Source: an uncultured Flavobacteriaceae bacterium (GTDB lineage: Bacteria; Bacteroidota; Bacteroidia; Flavobacteriales; Flavobacteriaceae). Taken from it: a stretch of DNA of 64,000 nt. Position 1 is the stretch's first letter; every line of letters begins with the position of its first letter. The DNA lies in contig CAJWAA010000003.1 in NCBI GenBank assembly GCA_913020295.1, forward strand, positions 62,001 to 126,000. The letters are read 5' to 3'. The notes beneath the pieces were generated by a model, which had not been told where the DNA came from, made no database searches, and saw nothing but the letters and a program-made list of their open reading frames with translations. The position numbers and the translations under genes were made by a program. Below, piece by piece: positions 17,381-26,490 of this stretch.

Positions 17381-18490
17381 TTATTTAATTGCGTTAATGA
17401 TGAATTGAGCTGTCTTTTGACTAGCGCCCTCCTCACCAAGAGCGGATCGGAGTTCTTGGTAATCATTCTTTAGTTTTTTTTGTCCTTTTTCGGAAAGAGC
17501 GTATTTCAAATGCTTTGTTACTTCCCTTACATTGAACGATTCCTGAATAAGTTCTTTGACAACTTCCCGCCCCAAAATAAGATTGACCAAAGAGATATAT
17601 TTTAACTTAACGAGCCACCTAGCAATTTGATAGGTCAAAAAACTACTCCGATAGCATACCACTTGAGGAACATTTAGCAGTCCTGTTTCCAAAGTAGCTG
17701 TTCCACTGGAAACTAATGCTGCTTTAGCATGCAAAAGTAAAACGTGAGTATTGTTTTGAATGAACTTAATCTTTTTCCCACTAAAGAACTTTTGATACCA
17801 CTGCGGGTCTATACCGGGTGCTCCGGCAAGTACAAACTCAAATTGTGGAAAAGAGGCTATTACCTTTATAAAAATGGGTAATATTTTTTTTATTTCTTGT
17901 TTTCTACTTCCTGGTAATAATGCGATGAGATTATTTTTTGCTGATAATTTATTTTCTCTAATGAAAGAGGTTGATTTTTTTATTTTGGTAAGGGTGTCCA
18001 TTAGGGGGTGTCCAACAAATTCCACTTTGAATTGGTGTTTTTTTTCAAAAAAATCTTTTTCGAATGGGAGAATTACATAGAGTGCATCCAAATCTTTTTT
18101 CATCTGACGAACCCTATTCTCTTTCCATGCCCATACTTGAGGGCTTATATAAAAGTGATTTTTAAATCCTTGTTGCCTTGCCCATTTTGCGATTCTGAGG
18201 TTAAAACCAGGATAGTCTATGTAAATTATGACATCAGGTTGAAAGAGTGAAATGTCTTTTTTACAAAATTTGATATTTCTTAAAATAGTTCTTAAATGGG
18301 TAACAACCTCCCAAAAACCCATAAAAGAGAGTATATTAATGTGCTTTACCAATATTCCACCAGCTTGTTCCATTAAGTCCCCACCCCAAAATCGAATTTT
18401 GGCATTATCATCTTTTTTTTTCAAGGCCTCTATTAGTTTTGATCCATGAAGATCGCCAGAGGCCTCGCCAGCTATTAGGTAATATTTCAA
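17381..18490 (-). CDS. lpxB: Lipid-A-disaccharide synthase
   Basis: Glycosyltransferase that joins UDP-diacylglucosamine and lipid X to give the lipid A disaccharide at the inner membrane. 369 residues. Motifs: MKYYLIAGEASGDLHGSKLI at the very N-terminus, DVIIYIDYPGFNLRIAKWA, YISPQVWAWKENRVRQM, VEFVGHPLMD, ALLPGSRKQEIKKILP, and SSGTATLETGLLNVPQVV, all hallmark LpxB elements. The start codon is TTG at 18490, placed one base after the stop of the upstream small membrane gene; it gives the family N-terminus and no ATG is available. The tight packing suggests translational coupling with that gene and surE. Confidence 0.95.
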   Translation of the reverse strand: MKYYLIAGEASGDLHGSKLIEALKKKDDNAKIRFWGGDLMEQAGGILVKHINILSFMGFWEVVTHLRTILRNIKFCKKDISLFQPDVIIYIDYPGFNLRIAKWARQQGFKNHFYISPQVWAWKENRVRQMKKDLDALYVILPFEKDFFEKKHQFKVEFVGHPLMDTLTKIKKSTSFIRENKLSAKNNLIALLPGSRKQEIKKILPIFIKVIASFPQFEFVLAGAPGIDPQWYQKFFSGKKIKFIQNNTHVLLLHAKAALVSSGTATLETGLLNVPQVVCYRSSFLTYQIARWLVKLKYISLVNLILGREVVKELIQESFNVREVTKHLKYALSEKGQKKLKNDYQELRSALGEEGASQKTAQFIINAIK

Positions 18491-18491
18491 T

Positions 18492-18773
18492 TTAAATAAT
18501 TTTAAGAATAACTACTAAGAAGACGATAAAAATGGAGGTGATCATCACACCTTTTGCAAAATTTGTTTTTCTCCTGTGCATGCCCAAAAAGAACAATGGT
18601 AAATTGATCAGTGCGCTCATACTAATAAGACCTCCTAATTTTCCCTGTTGAAACAATGAAGAAATAGCATTCTCAATGGGTCCATCTGAAAAATATATGA
18701 TAATAAAAATCATTGCACTCGAACTGGCAAAAAAACTTGAAATCACCCCATTAGAAAGCTCTTTATTTACCAA
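18492..18773 (-). CDS. Small three-helix membrane protein between surE and lpxB
   Basis: About 93 residues with hydrophobic stretches SSAMIFIIIYF, LGGLISMSALINLPLFFLGM and GVMITSIFIVFLVVILKII. HRRKTNFAKG forms a basic loop between the second and third. The likely start is TTG at 18773, overlapping the surE 3' end by 11 bases; a GTG nine codons in (18746) is an alternative. The stop is one base before lpxB. Its conserved-looking location between surE and lpxB suggests a lipid or envelope role, but no domain or catalytic residue is recognisable. The gene is supported by overlap on both sides and by membrane-like composition, not by homology I can name. Confidence 0.65.
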   Translation of the reverse strand: MVNKELSNGVISSFFASSSAMIFIIIYFSDGPIENAISSLFQQGKLGGLISMSALINLPLFFLGMHRRKTNFAKGVMITSIFIVFLVVILKII

Positions 18774-19539
18774 AATTCCATGTATTTAATTCTTGTATCA
18801 CGTGATGTGCCGTAAGGTCAAATTCTATTGGCACAACAGATATAAAGCCTTGACTTAATGCCCACTCGTCGGTATCTTCTCCCTTGTCTTTATTGACAAA
18901 CTTACCTGTAAGCCAGTAATAATCTTGTCCCATGGGGTTAGTTCTTTTGTCAAATTCCTCAACCCAATAGGCTCTAGCCTGGCGGCAAATTTTGATTCCT
19001 TTTATTTCTTTTTCAGAGAGCTTTGGGAAATTGACATTCAAAACTACATTGGATGGAATTTTGTTTTCCAAGGCGCTTATTGTGATTTTTTTGACGTAAT
19101 TTTTAATTGCATCAAAATTAGCACTCCAGCTGTAATCCAATAAAGAGAACCCTATGGCTTGTATACCCTCTATCCCTGCCTCAACTGCTGCACTCATGGT
19201 TCCTGAATAAATAACATTGATGGAGGAATTGGACCCGTGATTGATTCCCGAAACACAAAGGTCAGGTTTTCGGTCTAAAATTTCGTTCACACCAAGTTTT
19301 ACACAGTCTGCTGGAGTTCCAGAACAACTGTATTCAAGATGTGTGCCTCCCTTGACATCGATTTTTGTACAATGTAGCGTAGAGTTAATAGTAATTGCAT
19401 GCCCCATTGCTGACTGAGGACTGTTTGGAGCTATAACGACAACATCCCCAATCTCAATCATTACTTGAATCAATTTTCTTATACCAGGGGCTGTAATTCC
19501 GTCGTCATTGGTAACTAATATGAGAGGTTTTTTCTCCAT
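18763..19539 (-). CDS. surE: 5'/3'-nucleotidase SurE
   Basis: Metal-dependent nucleoside monophosphate phosphatase, cytoplasmic. 258 residues from ATG 19539, normal for the family. The N-terminal ILVTNDDGITAPGI carries the paired metal-binding aspartates, APNSPQSAMGHAIT the Ser/His region, CSGTPADCVKLGV the phosphate site, and CVSGINHGSNSSINVIYSGTMSAA the conserved Asn residues. An upstream in-frame extension to 19596 would add 19 residues before the family N-terminus and is rejected. It is first in a three-gene minus-strand unit with the small membrane protein and lpxB, and is transcribed divergently from prc with a 131-bp gap. Confidence 0.95.
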   Translation of the reverse strand: MEKKPLILVTNDDGITAPGIRKLIQVMIEIGDVVVIAPNSPQSAMGHAITINSTLHCTKIDVKGGTHLEYSCSGTPADCVKLGVNEILDRKPDLCVSGINHGSNSSINVIYSGTMSAAVEAGIEGIQAIGFSLLDYSWSANFDAIKNYVKKITISALENKIPSNVVLNVNFPKLSEKEIKGIKICRQARAYWVEEFDKRTNPMGQDYYWLTGKFVNKDKGEDTDEWALSQGFISVVPIEFDLTAHHVIQELNTWNFGK

Positions 19540-19670
19540 TGTCTGATAATGTGTAGTAAATTTAAAAAAATTATAATCCTTGATTGCAAGTTTCACATCA
19601 ACAAAAAGTTTTTTAAGGTACAGCCTAAATAAGGGGTTTTTGGTTAAATTTACTTTTTAATACATATTTT

Positions 19671-21785
19671 ATGAAGTTTTCTGGACTATTTGTTGTTGGT
19701 ATCGCTGTGTTGGTGTTAACTGGTAGTACTTCTATATATTCAGACAATCCTGATAAGGACAAACTATTGATTGAAGTCATCACTTATGTGATGCAAAGAG
19801 GGCATTACAATCCCAAAGATATAGATGATGTTTTCTCAGAGCATGTTTTTAACAAGTTCATCCAAGGCATCGATGGACAACATCGATTTTTTCTTCAATC
19901 TGATATCAATAATTTCAAAAGGTATAAAGAAGAAATTGATGATCAAATAAAAGAGGGTGATATTTCTTTTTTTAATTTGACCTATGACCGACTAATGATT
20001 CGTATGAATCAAGTAAAAGAATTTTATGAGGAATCGCTAAGTGATCCGTTTGATTTTAGTGCTAAAGATTCTATTAATCTCAATTTCGAAGAAATTACTT
20101 ATGCTAGAACTTTAAATGGTCTCAAAGAACTATGGCGAAAAAGATTCAAACTCTCTACACTGGAATATTTCTCTGATTTGGTAGAGCAAGAGGATTTCAA
20201 AAAAGAAAAAGATTCTGCTTATCAGATAAAGTCAAAAGTTGTGCTGGAAGAGGAAGCGAGATTAATAACAAAGGAGAATATTGAAAACTATTTTGAGATT
20301 TTCGATGAGGTAGAACGTGAGGAGTGGTTTTCGATATACATAAATGCAATAACTCTCGAGTTTGATCCCCATAGCAATTACTTTGAGCCTGATAAAAAAG
20401 AAGAGTTTGATCAAAATATTTCAGGAAAGTTTGAGGGCATTGGAGCTCGATTACAGAAGAAAGATCAAGTGGTTGAAATTATAGAGGTTATTGTTGGAGG
20501 ACCAGTTTGGAAAGCCAGGGCCCTTGAGGTTGGTGATGTAATCTTAAAAGTAGCTCAAAAAGACGAAGATCCCATTGAAATTGGTTCAATGCGATTGGGC
20601 GATGCAGTGAAACTCATTAAGGGTCCCAAAGGCACAAAGGTTTTTTTGACAGTTAAGAGAGTAAGTGGTATTATAGAAGAGGTAGTCATTAATAGGGGTG
20701 TGGTAGAGTTGGAGGAGTCTTATGCAAAATCTAGTATTATCCACAAGAATGGTAAAAATTACGGTCTCATTCAGTTGCCCAAATTTTACATCGATTTTAA
20801 AGATCAAAAAAGTAGAAATGCTGCAAGTGATGTCAAAAAAGAATTAGAGGCTCTAAAAAAAAGAAATGTAAGCGGTATTATAATGGACTTGAGAAATAAT
20901 GGAGGTGGATCACTTAAGACAGTTGTTGATATTACTGGTTTTTTTATTGACCAAGGCCCTGTAGTTCAGGTAAAAAGCACAGGAGGCACTAAAGATATTC
21001 TGTATGATGAAGACCCTTCTATTATTTGGGACGGTTCATTGGTCATTATGGTAAATGAATTTTCGGCTTCAGCATCTGAAATTCTAGCAGCAGCACTACA
21101 AGACTACAAAAGGGCTATCATTTTGGGTAGCAAACAAACTTTTGGTAAAGGAACCGTTCAAAATGTAATTGATTTGAATCGTATTATCTCGGGTGGTACC
21201 CACGGCGATTTGGGTGCTGTCAAACTTACTACTGACAAGTTTTATCGTATCAATGGAGGTTCTACACAACTGGAGGGTGTTATTAGTGATATTGTCATAA
21301 AAAATCAATATTCATATATAGATATGGGAGAGAAAGACCAAGAAAACCCTCTGTCTTGGGATAGTATTGAACCCGCTATTTATAAAAAATCGAGCAATCT
21401 GAACAACTATGATTTTGTAGTAAGTCAGAGTGCCAAAAGATTAAAAGACAATCCTTATACACAGCTTTTAGAACAACAAGCTAGAAGAATAGAGGCTCAA
21501 CAGGATAATTATGTCTATACCCTAAACTATCAGGATCATTTGACTGAACGCGAGTCAAATAAAAAAATATCAGAAAAATTCAGTGTCCTTAAAGATTACA
21601 AATCAGATTTAGACTTCGAATGGATTCGAGAACCTGGAGATCCCAATGATGAAGTGGTAAAAGAGAGAAAAAATAGGTGGATAGAAACCCTTCAAAAGGA
21701 TTTTTATGTCTCAGAGGCAGTGAATATATTGGAAGATTTGAATATCAATCTTGACAATTATCCTGTAGCTCAGGTGAAGAAGTAA
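19671..21785 (+). CDS. prc: Carboxy-terminal processing (tail-specific) protease, S41 family
   Basis: Periplasmic Tsp/Prc protease that degrades or trims proteins from their C-termini. 704 residues: a hydrophobic export signal (FSGLFVVGIAVLVLTGSTS), the Tsp N-terminal helical domain (about 30-230), a PDZ domain (about 245-335, with SGKFEGIGARLQ and GGPVWKARALEVGDVILKV), and the S41 protease core. There the catalytic Ser lies in SASASE (465-470) and Lys493 in FGKGTVQ. A C-terminal DUF3340-type helical tail follows. Length and order match E. coli Prc. It is divergent from surE. In E. coli this enzyme acts on lipoproteins and PBP3; substrates here are unknown. Confidence 0.93.
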   Translation: MKFSGLFVVGIAVLVLTGSTSIYSDNPDKDKLLIEVITYVMQRGHYNPKDIDDVFSEHVFNKFIQGIDGQHRFFLQSDINNFKRYKEEIDDQIKEGDISFFNLTYDRLMIRMNQVKEFYEESLSDPFDFSAKDSINLNFEEITYARTLNGLKELWRKRFKLSTLEYFSDLVEQEDFKKEKDSAYQIKSKVVLEEEARLITKENIENYFEIFDEVEREEWFSIYINAITLEFDPHSNYFEPDKKEEFDQNISGKFEGIGARLQKKDQVVEIIEVIVGGPVWKARALEVGDVILKVAQKDEDPIEIGSMRLGDAVKLIKGPKGTKVFLTVKRVSGIIEEVVINRGVVELEESYAKSSIIHKNGKNYGLIQLPKFYIDFKDQKSRNAASDVKKELEALKKRNVSGIIMDLRNNGGGSLKTVVDITGFFIDQGPVVQVKSTGGTKDILYDEDPSIIWDGSLVIMVNEFSASASEILAAALQDYKRAIILGSKQTFGKGTVQNVIDLNRIISGGTHGDLGAVKLTTDKFYRINGGSTQLEGVISDIVIKNQYSYIDMGEKDQENPLSWDSIEPAIYKKSSNLNNYDFVVSQSAKRLKDNPYTQLLEQQARRIEAQQDNYVYTLNYQDHLTERESNKKISEKFSVLKDYKSDLDFEWIREPGDPNDEVVKERKNRWIETLQKDFYVSEAVNILEDLNINLDNYPVAQVKK

Positions 21786-21795
21786 TAATAATGTT

Positions 21796-22875
21796 TTGAG
21801 GGGGAGTATTCCACACAAAAAATTTCTGAAAGATCTATGGGCAGTTTTTAGCACCCTATATATTATTCTATTGGTTTTAGCAGCTATTTTTGCCTATCAA
21901 ATTTCTCCTGACAGTACATCCAATGCTAACCAAATGCACTTATCAATCCATTCACAATCCCCTGGCTTTAGGGTAAAAATGTTGGTGCTTTCTGCTGGAA
22001 ATAAGCGTACCTATGGGGATGCTTTTTTTTCGGGAGAGCTATCTAAAAGAAATGAAATTCCAATACAGGACTACAAGTTAAAATCAAATGGAGTTGAAAT
22101 TCAACCTTATGGATCCCCATCAGATTACTATGAGTTGATTGATGCATCAAAATTCCAATCCCCACTCACTGAAACCAACTTCATAGAGGAACACTTAGAG
22201 GAGAAATCTTTTTTATTGGGCACAGACAAGTATGGTAGAGATTTATTGAGTCGATTGATTATCGGATCGCGGATTTCACTTTCCATTGGTTTCATAGCAG
22301 TTTTTATTTCACTTTTGATTGGCGTTACTCTGGGAGCTTTGGCTGGTTTTTTTGGAGGTTATATAGACAAATTTATTGTTTGGTTGATCAATGTTTTTTG
22401 GTCCATTCCTACCCTATTGATGGTTATCGCAATTACCCTTGCTCTAGGTCGTGGTTTCTGGCAAGTTTTTATAGCTGTTGGATTAACTATGTGGGTTGAT
22501 GTGGCTAGGGTGGTTAGAGGTCAAGTTATAACAATTAAGGAGAAAACCTTTATTAAGGCTGCACAAACTTTAGGATATCGAAAAACACGAATCATATCGC
22601 ATCATATTATTCCTTTGCTTGTTCCTCACCTAATAGTGATTTCAACTGCTAACTTTGCCAGTGCAATATTGATTGAGAGTGGATTAAGCTTTTTGGGTAT
22701 TGGTGCACAACCCCCGGTACCCAGTTGGGGAGGAATGGTAAAAGACCACTTCAGGTATTTGTTATTAGGGAAACCCTACTTGACTTTGATCCCCGGATTG
22801 GCCATAATGAGTTTGGTTTTGGCATTTATGACATTGGGTAACAGTCTGAGAGATATTTTGGATATCAAGCATTGA
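21796..22875 (+). CDS. OppC/DppC-type ABC transporter permease
   Basis: Inner-membrane permease subunit of a peptide-type ABC importer. 359 residues: an N-terminal helix (LYIILLVLAAIFAYQIS), a long extracytoplasmic segment of about 100 residues that carries a conserved LGTDKYGRDLLSRLIIGSRISL at its end, then five helices and the EAA loop (AAQTLGYRKTRIISHHIIPLL). The C-terminal GLSFLGIGAQPPVPSWGGM is diagnostic of OppC/DppC. The start is TTG at 21796, 10 bases after prc; an ATG at 21791 is out of frame and stops at once. No partner OppB, ATPase or binding protein lies next to it, so it is an orphan in this window. It converges on rodA with one base between. Confidence 0.87.
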   Translation: MRGSIPHKKFLKDLWAVFSTLYIILLVLAAIFAYQISPDSTSNANQMHLSIHSQSPGFRVKMLVLSAGNKRTYGDAFFSGELSKRNEIPIQDYKLKSNGVEIQPYGSPSDYYELIDASKFQSPLTETNFIEEHLEEKSFLLGTDKYGRDLLSRLIIGSRISLSIGFIAVFISLLIGVTLGALAGFFGGYIDKFIVWLINVFWSIPTLLMVIAITLALGRGFWQVFIAVGLTMWVDVARVVRGQVITIKEKTFIKAAQTLGYRKTRIISHHIIPLLVPHLIVISTANFASAILIESGLSFLGIGAQPPVPSWGGMVKDHFRYLLLGKPYLTLIPGLAIMSLVLAFMTLGNSLRDILDIKH

Positions 22876-22876
22876 T

Positions 22877-24136
22877 TTACCAATCATTGAGCCTATTTGC
22901 ATCAAAATTTAAATGGATAAAAATCATAATACTAAAGGCTAAAATACTCGAACCACCGTAACTGATAAAAGGTAAAGGAATCCCAATCGTAGGAACCATT
23001 CCCAAAGACATACCTATATTAATAAAAAAATGGGTAAAGATCAATCCTGCTGACCCATATGAGAAAATTCTTCGGAACTTATTTGTTTGTTTTTCAGCCT
23101 GTAATATCATCCTAGAAATTAAGAAACAAAAAAGAAAGATTAGAAAAAAGCTTCCTAAAAAACCCCACTCCTCAGCTATTGTGCTAAAAATATAATCGGT
23201 ATGTTGTTCGGGAACAAAATCTCCTTTAGTTTGGGTCCCCTCCAAAAATCCTTTTCCATTTAACCCTCCGGAGCCAATTGCAATTTTAGATTGATTGATA
23301 TTGTAGCCTACTCCTTGAGTGTCGACTTCTTTACCTAAAACAATATTGATCCTATCACGGTGACGCTGTTGAAATACATTGTTAAAAATGTAATCAACAG
23401 AAAATGAAAATCCAATGGAAATAATTAAGAATATTATAAAGGGCCAAATTTTTAATTTAGAATTTATTTTTTTTAAAAAATAATATATTAAAAAAATCAC
23501 AAGAGTTATAATTCCAATTACTATAACAAAGTGAAAACTGAGGGTAATAAAAAACAAGAATAACAAACTAAGAAAAATAATCAAATAAGCATAATTAAGG
23601 CCCTCTCTAAACAATGGAAAAAAGAATGCTCCAAAAACAAGAGCTGATCCTGGATCGGGTTGTAAGACGATCAATAAAAAGGGGAGCAAAACATATGCTC
23701 CAATTTTTAAGAGTGTTCTGGGGATTTTTAGGTCTGATTGAAATTTACTCAAGAAACTTGCGATAACCAATGCGGTAGATACTTTAGCCATTTCAGATGG
23801 TTGAACGCTTAAACCTCCTATGCTATACCAAGAGGTAGCGCCTGAGACAGTCTTACCAAAGATGAAAAGACCTAATAATAAAAGTATGGTTACAAAATAG
23901 CCAACTAAAGCAAATTGTTCAAAGAATTTACTGTTAACTGAAAGAATAATGATTCCAACAAAAAAACTAAATATTAAGAAAAAAACTTGCTTTCCTACAG
24001 GTTGAGAAACATCGAAAAAACCGTCTAGTGTTTCACTATAGGTAGCGGAGTAAACATTTATAATGCCAAATGATACCAATAACAAGTATACCAATATAAG
24101 TAACCAATCTAGCCGATAAATAATATTATTATTCAT
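22877..24136 (-). CDS. rodA: Rod-shape-determining SEDS glycosyltransferase RodA
   Basis: Peptidoglycan polymerase of the elongasome, an integral membrane protein with about ten helices over 419 residues. It shows the SEDS-type YSIGGLSVQPSEMAKVSTAL, LLIVLQPDPGSALVFGAFF with the conserved Asp after the proline, DFVPEQHTDYIFSTIAEEWGFLG, and the C-terminal GMVPTIGIPLPFISYGGSSIL. It works with the PBP2 transpeptidase encoded immediately upstream, whose gene it overlaps by 8 bases. It is the last gene of the mreB-mreC-mreD-mrdA-rodA order typical for Bacteroidota. FtsW is the alternative SEDS protein, but the mre context settles RodA. Confidence 0.95.
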   Translation of the reverse strand: MNNNIIYRLDWLLILVYLLLVSFGIINVYSATYSETLDGFFDVSQPVGKQVFFLIFSFFVGIIILSVNSKFFEQFALVGYFVTILLLLGLFIFGKTVSGATSWYSIGGLSVQPSEMAKVSTALVIASFLSKFQSDLKIPRTLLKIGAYVLLPFLLIVLQPDPGSALVFGAFFFPLFREGLNYAYLIIFLSLLFLFFITLSFHFVIVIGIITLVIFLIYYFLKKINSKLKIWPFIIFLIISIGFSFSVDYIFNNVFQQRHRDRINIVLGKEVDTQGVGYNINQSKIAIGSGGLNGKGFLEGTQTKGDFVPEQHTDYIFSTIAEEWGFLGSFFLIFLFCFLISRMILQAEKQTNKFRRIFSYGSAGLIFTHFFINIGMSLGMVPTIGIPLPFISYGGSSILAFSIMIFIHLNFDANRLNDW

Positions 24137-25991
24137 TTATCAAAAAGGGTTCTCTGGAATAAGACTTTTTATATTCAGCCAATAAACTACCGTTCAACAT
24201 TCTACCTTCCAACCATTTTCTTTTAACACTCCCATTAAGGTATTTTTCAATCATTAGACTGGCGATCGGGGCAGCCCATCTTGCCCCCCAATACCCGTTT
24301 TCCACATAAACAGCAATTGCAATTTTGGGATCGTCTTTTGGCGCAAAAGCAATAAAAATAGAGTGGTCTGTGAGTTGGGTTTTAACTCCATTTATTTTTA
24401 TAAAATTTTCGACGGTTCCCGTTTTTCCACAAACATCAATTCCCTTTATTTTGGCGATTTTTGCAGTGCCTCTCTCTACTACTTGATGCATACCATTGAT
24501 AACCTTTTCGAAGTGAATGGAATCAATTGAGGTTTGTTTTTTTGGATATAATTTCAAACTGTCATTACCTAAAGACCTAAGAAAATGGGGTTGGATAAAA
24601 TATCCCCTGTTGGCAATTGCTGCTGTGAAGTTTGCCATTTGGATGGGGGTAGTCAGAATCTCTCCTTGTCCAATAGCATTGGAAACAACCGTAGCAGATT
24701 TCCAGCCCCCTTTTTTGTACCAATAATTATAATAATCTGCATTAGGTATAAAACCTTTTTTCCCAACAGGTAAGTCATAACCAAGGTAATCGCCCAAGCC
24801 AAAACTTTTTAGGTGGTCATTCCAAATGTTCATTCCATCCTCAACATTTTCTCCAGCTTTATCTATTATTCTCCTATAAATATTGGCAAAATAGGTATTG
24901 CAGGACTTATAGATTCCAGAGTGTAAATCGTTAACTGTTCCAAGACTGCAATGACATTCCATAAACATCCCACGGGCATAAAAGTGACCCTTTTGACAGA
25001 GATATTTAGTATTTGTATCAATAACCCCCTCTTGTAAAGCAATAAGCGCATTTAGTGTTTTGAAAGGAGAGCCAGGAGCATATTGAGCCTGTAGACCTCT
25101 GTCGAATAAGGGTTTTGCAAGAGTATCCAATATCATCTTTCGAAAGTTTTTTGACCGTTTTCTACCAACCAATATATTAGGATCATAGCTGGGTGCGGTG
25201 ACCAAAGAAAGCACTTCTCCGGATTTGGGTTCTATGGCTACAATACCTCCTCTTTTATTTTGAAATAATTCCTCACCATATTGTTGAAGTTGCCTATCAA
25301 TAGTTAACACAATGTTTTGTGCACCCTCCGTGGCAACATCGTATTTTCCCCCTTCATAGGAGCCTATGATGCGATTGAAGCGGTCTTTTTGATAGAATTT
25401 TTTCCCTTTTTTCCCCCTCAAAAAACGTTCATAGTATTTCTCTATACCTTGTCTGCCAATCAATTCTCCCAAACGGTAGTAATTGTCTTTTTTCATATCA
25501 TTTTTGTTGACTTCACTGACATAGCCTAACAAATTAGAGGCAATGGGAACAGGATAGTCTCTGACAGAATTTTTTTGCAGAAAAAACCCGGGATATTTCC
25601 ATATCTTCTCCTGAATGACAGCATTACGTTCTCTAGAAATTTTCCCAAGGATGATGGATGGTAGTTTTACAGAAAAAGTTCTTGCTGATTTTATTTTTTC
25701 TGTCAGTTCGGCTTTCAAAACCCCTAGAAGTTTCGAAAGTTCAAGAGTATCAAAGGATGAAATATTTTCTGGTATTGCCATTAAGTCATAAACAGGCTGG
25801 TTGGAAACCAAAAGTTTTAGATTCCGGTCATAGATGTAACCACGTTCAGGATAAATAGAGTTCTCAATAACCGCATTACCGTCTGAGAGAAGCTTATAGG
25901 ATGAATTGAGTAATTGTAAGCTGATCAATTTACCAACGAAAACTATGGAAGTAAAAACAGTTACAACCGGTAAAAAAAAACGTCTAATCAT
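24129..25991 (-). CDS. mrdA: Penicillin-binding protein 2 (elongation transpeptidase)
   Basis: Class B PBP that cross-links lateral-wall peptidoglycan with RodA. 620 residues: an N-terminal membrane anchor (RFFLPVVTVFTSIVFVGKLISLQL), a dimerisation domain starting at ERGYIYDRN, and a transpeptidase domain with S308-P-F-K311 as the SxxK motif in YAPGSPFKT, S363-C-N365 as SxN, and K523-T-G525 in CGKTGTVEN. The Ser-Pro-Phe-Lys form differs from the usual S-T-F-K but keeps the catalytic Ser and Lys. It overlaps mreD by 8 bases and rodA by 8 bases, so the unit is tightly packed. Confidence 0.95.
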   Translation of the reverse strand: MIRRFFLPVVTVFTSIVFVGKLISLQLLNSSYKLLSDGNAVIENSIYPERGYIYDRNLKLLVSNQPVYDLMAIPENISSFDTLELSKLLGVLKAELTEKIKSARTFSVKLPSIILGKISRERNAVIQEKIWKYPGFFLQKNSVRDYPVPIASNLLGYVSEVNKNDMKKDNYYRLGELIGRQGIEKYYERFLRGKKGKKFYQKDRFNRIIGSYEGGKYDVATEGAQNIVLTIDRQLQQYGEELFQNKRGGIVAIEPKSGEVLSLVTAPSYDPNILVGRKRSKNFRKMILDTLAKPLFDRGLQAQYAPGSPFKTLNALIALQEGVIDTNTKYLCQKGHFYARGMFMECHCSLGTVNDLHSGIYKSCNTYFANIYRRIIDKAGENVEDGMNIWNDHLKSFGLGDYLGYDLPVGKKGFIPNADYYNYWYKKGGWKSATVVSNAIGQGEILTTPIQMANFTAAIANRGYFIQPHFLRSLGNDSLKLYPKKQTSIDSIHFEKVINGMHQVVERGTAKIAKIKGIDVCGKTGTVENFIKINGVKTQLTDHSIFIAFAPKDDPKIAIAVYVENGYWGARWAAPIASLMIEKYLNGSVKRKWLEGRMLNGSLLAEYKKSYSREPFLINE

Positions 25992-26490
25992 TTTTATCTT
26001 TAAATAGTCCTAAGGAAATGTAAACAAATACAAAAGTAAATAAAGATGAAAAAATAGTGTTTTTTATAATGGTAAGGGTATTGGTAAAACTAAAATAAAT
26101 AACACTGTAAAGAACTAAATGGTGAATCAATATGATTATTAACATATAGACTAATCTTTGAGAAAATGGACTTCCCTTAATCATTCCCATAGGTAGATCG
26201 TAATTTACACCAAAAGAAAATTTAACAATGAATGGCCTTAAGAACGCAATTGTCAATGTAGCGATAGTATGGCCTCCTGATCCTTGAGTCAACAGATCGA
26301 GTAGCAGGCCAAGGACAAAGCCCAATAAAATTAATATTGTGGAATTTCCATCCAGTCGATAGATGATAATGAACAAAATGTAGAGGTTCGGATTGATATA
26401 CCCAAAAAAATTAATGTTATTCAGCAAAAAAGACTGAAGAAATAGAAGCAGAAAGAATTGAAAAACTACAATTAGGTTATCTCGGTTCAT
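25984..26490 (-). CDS. mreD: Rod-shape-determining protein MreD
   Basis: 168-residue hydrophobic inner-membrane protein with five or six predicted helices (NLIVVFQFFLLLFLQSFLL, LYILFIIIYRLDG, ILLGFVLGLLLDLLTQGSGGH and later ones). The LGLLLDLL-x-QGSGGH segment is the recognisable MreD element, with Asp and Gly after the third helix. It links MreC to the PBP2/RodA pair. Its position between mreC (14-bp overlap) and mrdA (8-bp overlap) is the strongest evidence, since MreD sequences diverge greatly. Confidence 0.88.
   Translation of the reverse strand: MNRDNLIVVFQFFLLLFLQSFLLNNINFFGYINPNLYILFIIIYRLDGNSTILILLGFVLGLLLDLLTQGSGGHTIATLTIAFLRPFIVKFSFGVNYDLPMGMIKGSPFSQRLVYMLIIILIHHLVLYSVIYFSFTNTLTIIKNTIFSSLFTFVFVYISLGLFKDKND

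Noticed and set aside
19540-19596. N-terminal extension of SurE
   Set aside because: The family begins at MEKKPLILVTNDDG; the 19 extra residues have no family counterpart.
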